Positions 6,385 through 8,068 of a stretch of 8,068 bases of DNA are shown piece after piece (position 1 is the stretch's first letter; each line of letters opens with the position of its first letter). This DNA comes from CAZEAN01 sp964510225. Its GTDB lineage: Bacteria; Planctomycetota; Planctomycetia; Isosphaerales; Isosphaeraceae. Below the pieces are notes generated by a model, which saw only the letters and a list, made by a program, of their open reading frames with translations, did not search any database and was not told where the DNA came from. The DNA lies in NCBI GenBank assembly GCA_964510225.1, contig CAZEAN010000188.1:1-8068 (forward strand), given 5' to 3'. The position numbers were made by a program, and so were the translations under genes.

Positions 6385-6466
6385 GATTGAACTTCGTACT
6401 TAGAGAACTACTGACTTCGGCTCCTTATAGAATGCCTCGAAACGCTTTGGAATCCGTGGAGTGATC

Positions 6467-8068
6467 ATGCCCGAGATCACGCTGTTCTGCCCCAATCCTA
6501 AATGCAATGCGCGGTTCCGGATCAGCGATGACGACATCGGACGGATGGCGACATGTAAGAGCTGTCGAACAAAGTTCACCATGGAGCTTCCCGGCCACAT
6601 CGAAGAAGAGCAGTGGCAGGTTGGCCAAACCTTGCTGGATACCTATCGAGTCGACGGGATCCTCGGGCGGGGCGGCATGGGAGAGGTTTATCTTGTAAGG
6701 ACCCTCGACGGGTCACGATCTTATGCGGTGAAGACGATTCTTGAGAAGCGATTAGCCAAGCAAAGTAGCCGGGGCATCTTTTTCGATGAGCTTCGGGTCT
6801 GGATTGATCTCCCCGAGCATCCCCATCTCGTCGGTTGTCGCTTCTTTAAAACGATAGGGCGGCGAGTTGCGGTCTTTGCTGACTATCTGGATGGAGGTAG
6901 TGTCGCTGATGCGATTAGAGAGAGGAAGATGACGAGCCTTGAACAGATCCTCGATATCGCGATCCAAGCGGCGTGGGGTCTCCATGTAGCGCATGAATTG
7001 GGGATAGTTCATCGAGATGTGAAGCCGAGCAACATGTTGCTGACAAGTGACCATCAACTCAAGATCACTGACTTCGGTCTGGCCCGAAGTCGAGCGCCGC
7101 TCGAAGTTTCTAACGAAGACGAACCGCTACCGAGTATTTTGGTCAGTTTCGGTGGCAAGACGCCAGCCTATTGCTCGCCGGAGCAAGCCAGTATGGCAAA
7201 AGTCGGCCGCCGCACCGATATCTGGAGCTGGGCCGTCTCTGTGTTGCACCTTTTCCTCGGCGAAGTCACATGGTACGGCCCTGCGGCCCTACATGCTCTC
7301 GAGATGTATTTAATCCAAGGGCAGATCAATGATGATCGCCCCAAAATTCCGGATCGCCTGGTCAAGGTGCTGCGGAAATGTCTTCAAAAGGACCCGGAGC
7401 AACGGTGGTCCTCGATGCTCGAGATCGCCAACGAACTCTTAGAGATTTATGAAGCCGAGATTGGATCACCATACGAACGGGCCATGCCCCCGCTCCCGAA
7501 GCGTTCGCATCCAACTGAAATCGTTCATGACCGACGCGGACTTTGGGGTGATCGCTGGCCCGATCCCAACCGGCTTTTGGTGGAAGCCTATAAAGCTTTA
7601 GGACGCGATCCCGCAGAGGCCGAGCAGCATTTCCCGGAACGGACTGGCTCACGTCAAGCTCAGACAATCGCTGACCTGGCCGCCTTTGAGATCGTGCGAT
7701 CGATTTACGAAAAGCTAGTTGCAGGCGGTCAACGGCACTACACCTTCAAGCTGGCTTGGCTTTGCAAGTCCAAGGCAACAATCCACGAGGCTGCCGGTGA
7801 CTTTCCCGGTGCATTGAAGTCGTATGATCGAGGCATTGATCTCTTTGTAAGGTTGGTGCATGAAGAGGGTCGCAGTGAGCTGCGTAATGACCTGGCCCTG
7901 ACCTACGTGACCAAGGCCAACGCCCTTCAAGCCTTGGGTGATCATCAAGGCGCGGTGTCGCTGTACGACCGGTCGTTAGCGATCTATGAGCAGTTGGTGC
8001 ATGAAGAGGGTCGCTATGAGCTGCGTGATGACCTGGCCATGAACGACATGGCCAAGGTCGAAGCACAT
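6467..8068 (+). CDS. Ser/Thr protein kinase with N-terminal zinc ribbon and C-terminal TPR repeats (3' end cut off)
   Basis: The first 534 codons of an Hanks-type kinase; the frame is still open at the window edge. GGAG lies five bases before the ATG. Residues 8-33 form a likely zinc ribbon (Cys8, Cys13, Cys30, Cys33). The kinase domain follows: glycine loop GRGGMGEVY (67-75), ATP-binding Lys89 in YAVK, probable helix-C Glu108, catalytic HRDVKPSN (Asp184, Lys186, Asn189), DFG (202-204), SPE (237-239) and Asp251 in RTDIW. All catalytic residues are present, so it should be active. The activation segment ends TPAYCSPE, with Cys236 where Met or Ala is common. After a linker of about 90 residues, TPR-like units of 46-47 residues begin near 417 (417-462, 463-509, 510 onward), suited to protein binding. 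No membrane segment appears up to residue 534, so it is probably cytosolic. Substrates are unknown. The architecture resembles the expanded kinase families of planctomycetes. Confidence 0.93.
   Translation, partial: MPEITLFCPNPKCNARFRISDDDIGRMATCKSCRTKFTMELPGHIEEEQWQVGQTLLDTYRVDGILGRGGMGEVYLVRTLDGSRSYAVKTILEKRLAKQSSRGIFFDELRVWIDLPEHPHLVGCRFFKTIGRRVAVFADYLDGGSVADAIRERKMTSLEQILDIAIQAAWGLHVAHELGIVHRDVKPSNMLLTSDHQLKITDFGLARSRAPLEVSNEDEPLPSILVSFGGKTPAYCSPEQASMAKVGRRTDIWSWAVSVLHLFLGEVTWYGPAALHALEMYLIQGQINDDRPKIPDRLVKVLRKCLQKDPEQRWSSMLEIANELLEIYEAEIGSPYERAMPPLPKRSHPTEIVHDRRGLWGDRWPDPNRLLVEAYKALGRDPAEAEQHFPERTGSRQAQTIADLAAFEIVRSIYEKLVAGGQRHYTFKLAWLCKSKATIHEAAGDFPGALKSYDRGIDLFVRLVHEEGRSELRNDLALTYVTKANALQALGDHQGAVSLYDRSLAIYEQLVHEEGRYELRDDLAMNDMAKVEAH
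7853..8068 (+). repeat. 141-bp tandem repeat encoding TPR units
   Basis: One full 141-bp unit (7853-7993) is followed by the first 75 bases of a second (7994-8068). By my count the two match at 62 of the 75 aligned bases, and at 42 of the first 45. Each begins with codons for LVHEEGR. A diverged, one-codon-shorter unit precedes them at 7715-7852. The array continues past the window edge. Confidence 0.85.

Larger units (their letters stand above)
5944..6466. promoter_or_regulatory. Divergent clpX / kinase spacer with repeated words
   Basis: This 523-bp non-coding spacer must hold the promoters of minus-strand clpX and plus-strand kinase. The 8-mer TACTTAGA occurs three times: inverted at 6075-6082, and direct at 6163-6170 and 6397-6404. 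A 12-bp inverted repeat joins AGTCAGTAGTTC (6138-6149) and GAACTACTGACT (6405-6416). TTAGATGATT occurs twice (6166-6175 and 6379-6388). A hairpin ATCGGT-TGCTGG-ACCGAT lies at 6091-6108. I found no clear clpX promoter. An open frame at 6034-6336 is judged non-coding. Confidence 0.5.

Noticed and set aside
7746..8066. A minus-strand frame with internal repeats near the right edge
   Set aside because: It is the complement of the TPR tandem repeat in the kinase gene; the repeated look comes from the 141-bp units.

Overview
This window looks like chromosomal DNA of a planctomycete (Planctomycetota), possibly of the Isosphaerales/Gemmatales type. The phylum call is an inference from gene content: a secreted beta-propeller protein with VCBS/FG-GAP repeats, a conserved hypothetical protein of a kind I associate with planctomycetes, a small planctomycete-type lipoprotein, and a Ser/Thr kinase built as zinc ribbon, kinase domain and TPR tail. 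The finer placement is weak. Coding DNA is moderately GC-rich. No rRNA, tRNA, CRISPR array, transposase or phage gene was seen.

Layout from left to right. On the minus strand, 54-2198 holds a likely two-gene operon: a conserved hypothetical protein with a C-terminal coiled coil (1317-2198), then a secreted seven-bladed propeller protein (54-1268) 48 bp downstream. A 394-bp divergent spacer (2199-2592) with a very AT-rich core separates this operon from a plus-strand PLP-dependent class I/II aminotransferase (2593-3726). A 112-bp convergent spacer with several dyads follows, then a minus-strand small lipoprotein (3839-4189). Between that gene and clpX lies a dense cluster of inverted repeats (4322-4470), including three perfect 12-bp palindromes. 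clpX (4483-5943, minus) encodes the unfoldase of the ClpXP protease, with a long glycine-rich N-terminus. A 523-bp divergent spacer (5944-6466) with repeated short words separates it from a plus-strand Ser/Thr kinase gene (6467 to beyond the right edge), whose TPR tail is built of 141-bp tandem repeats and is cut by the window end.

The genes do not form one pathway. They read as separate housekeeping (clpX), metabolic (aminotransferase), envelope (lipoprotein, propeller) and signalling (kinase) units. I see no convincing new multi-gene defence or mobile system. The most unusual signals are non-coding: the palindrome cluster downstream of clpX, and the repeated 8-mer with a 12-bp inverted repeat in the clpX/kinase spacer.
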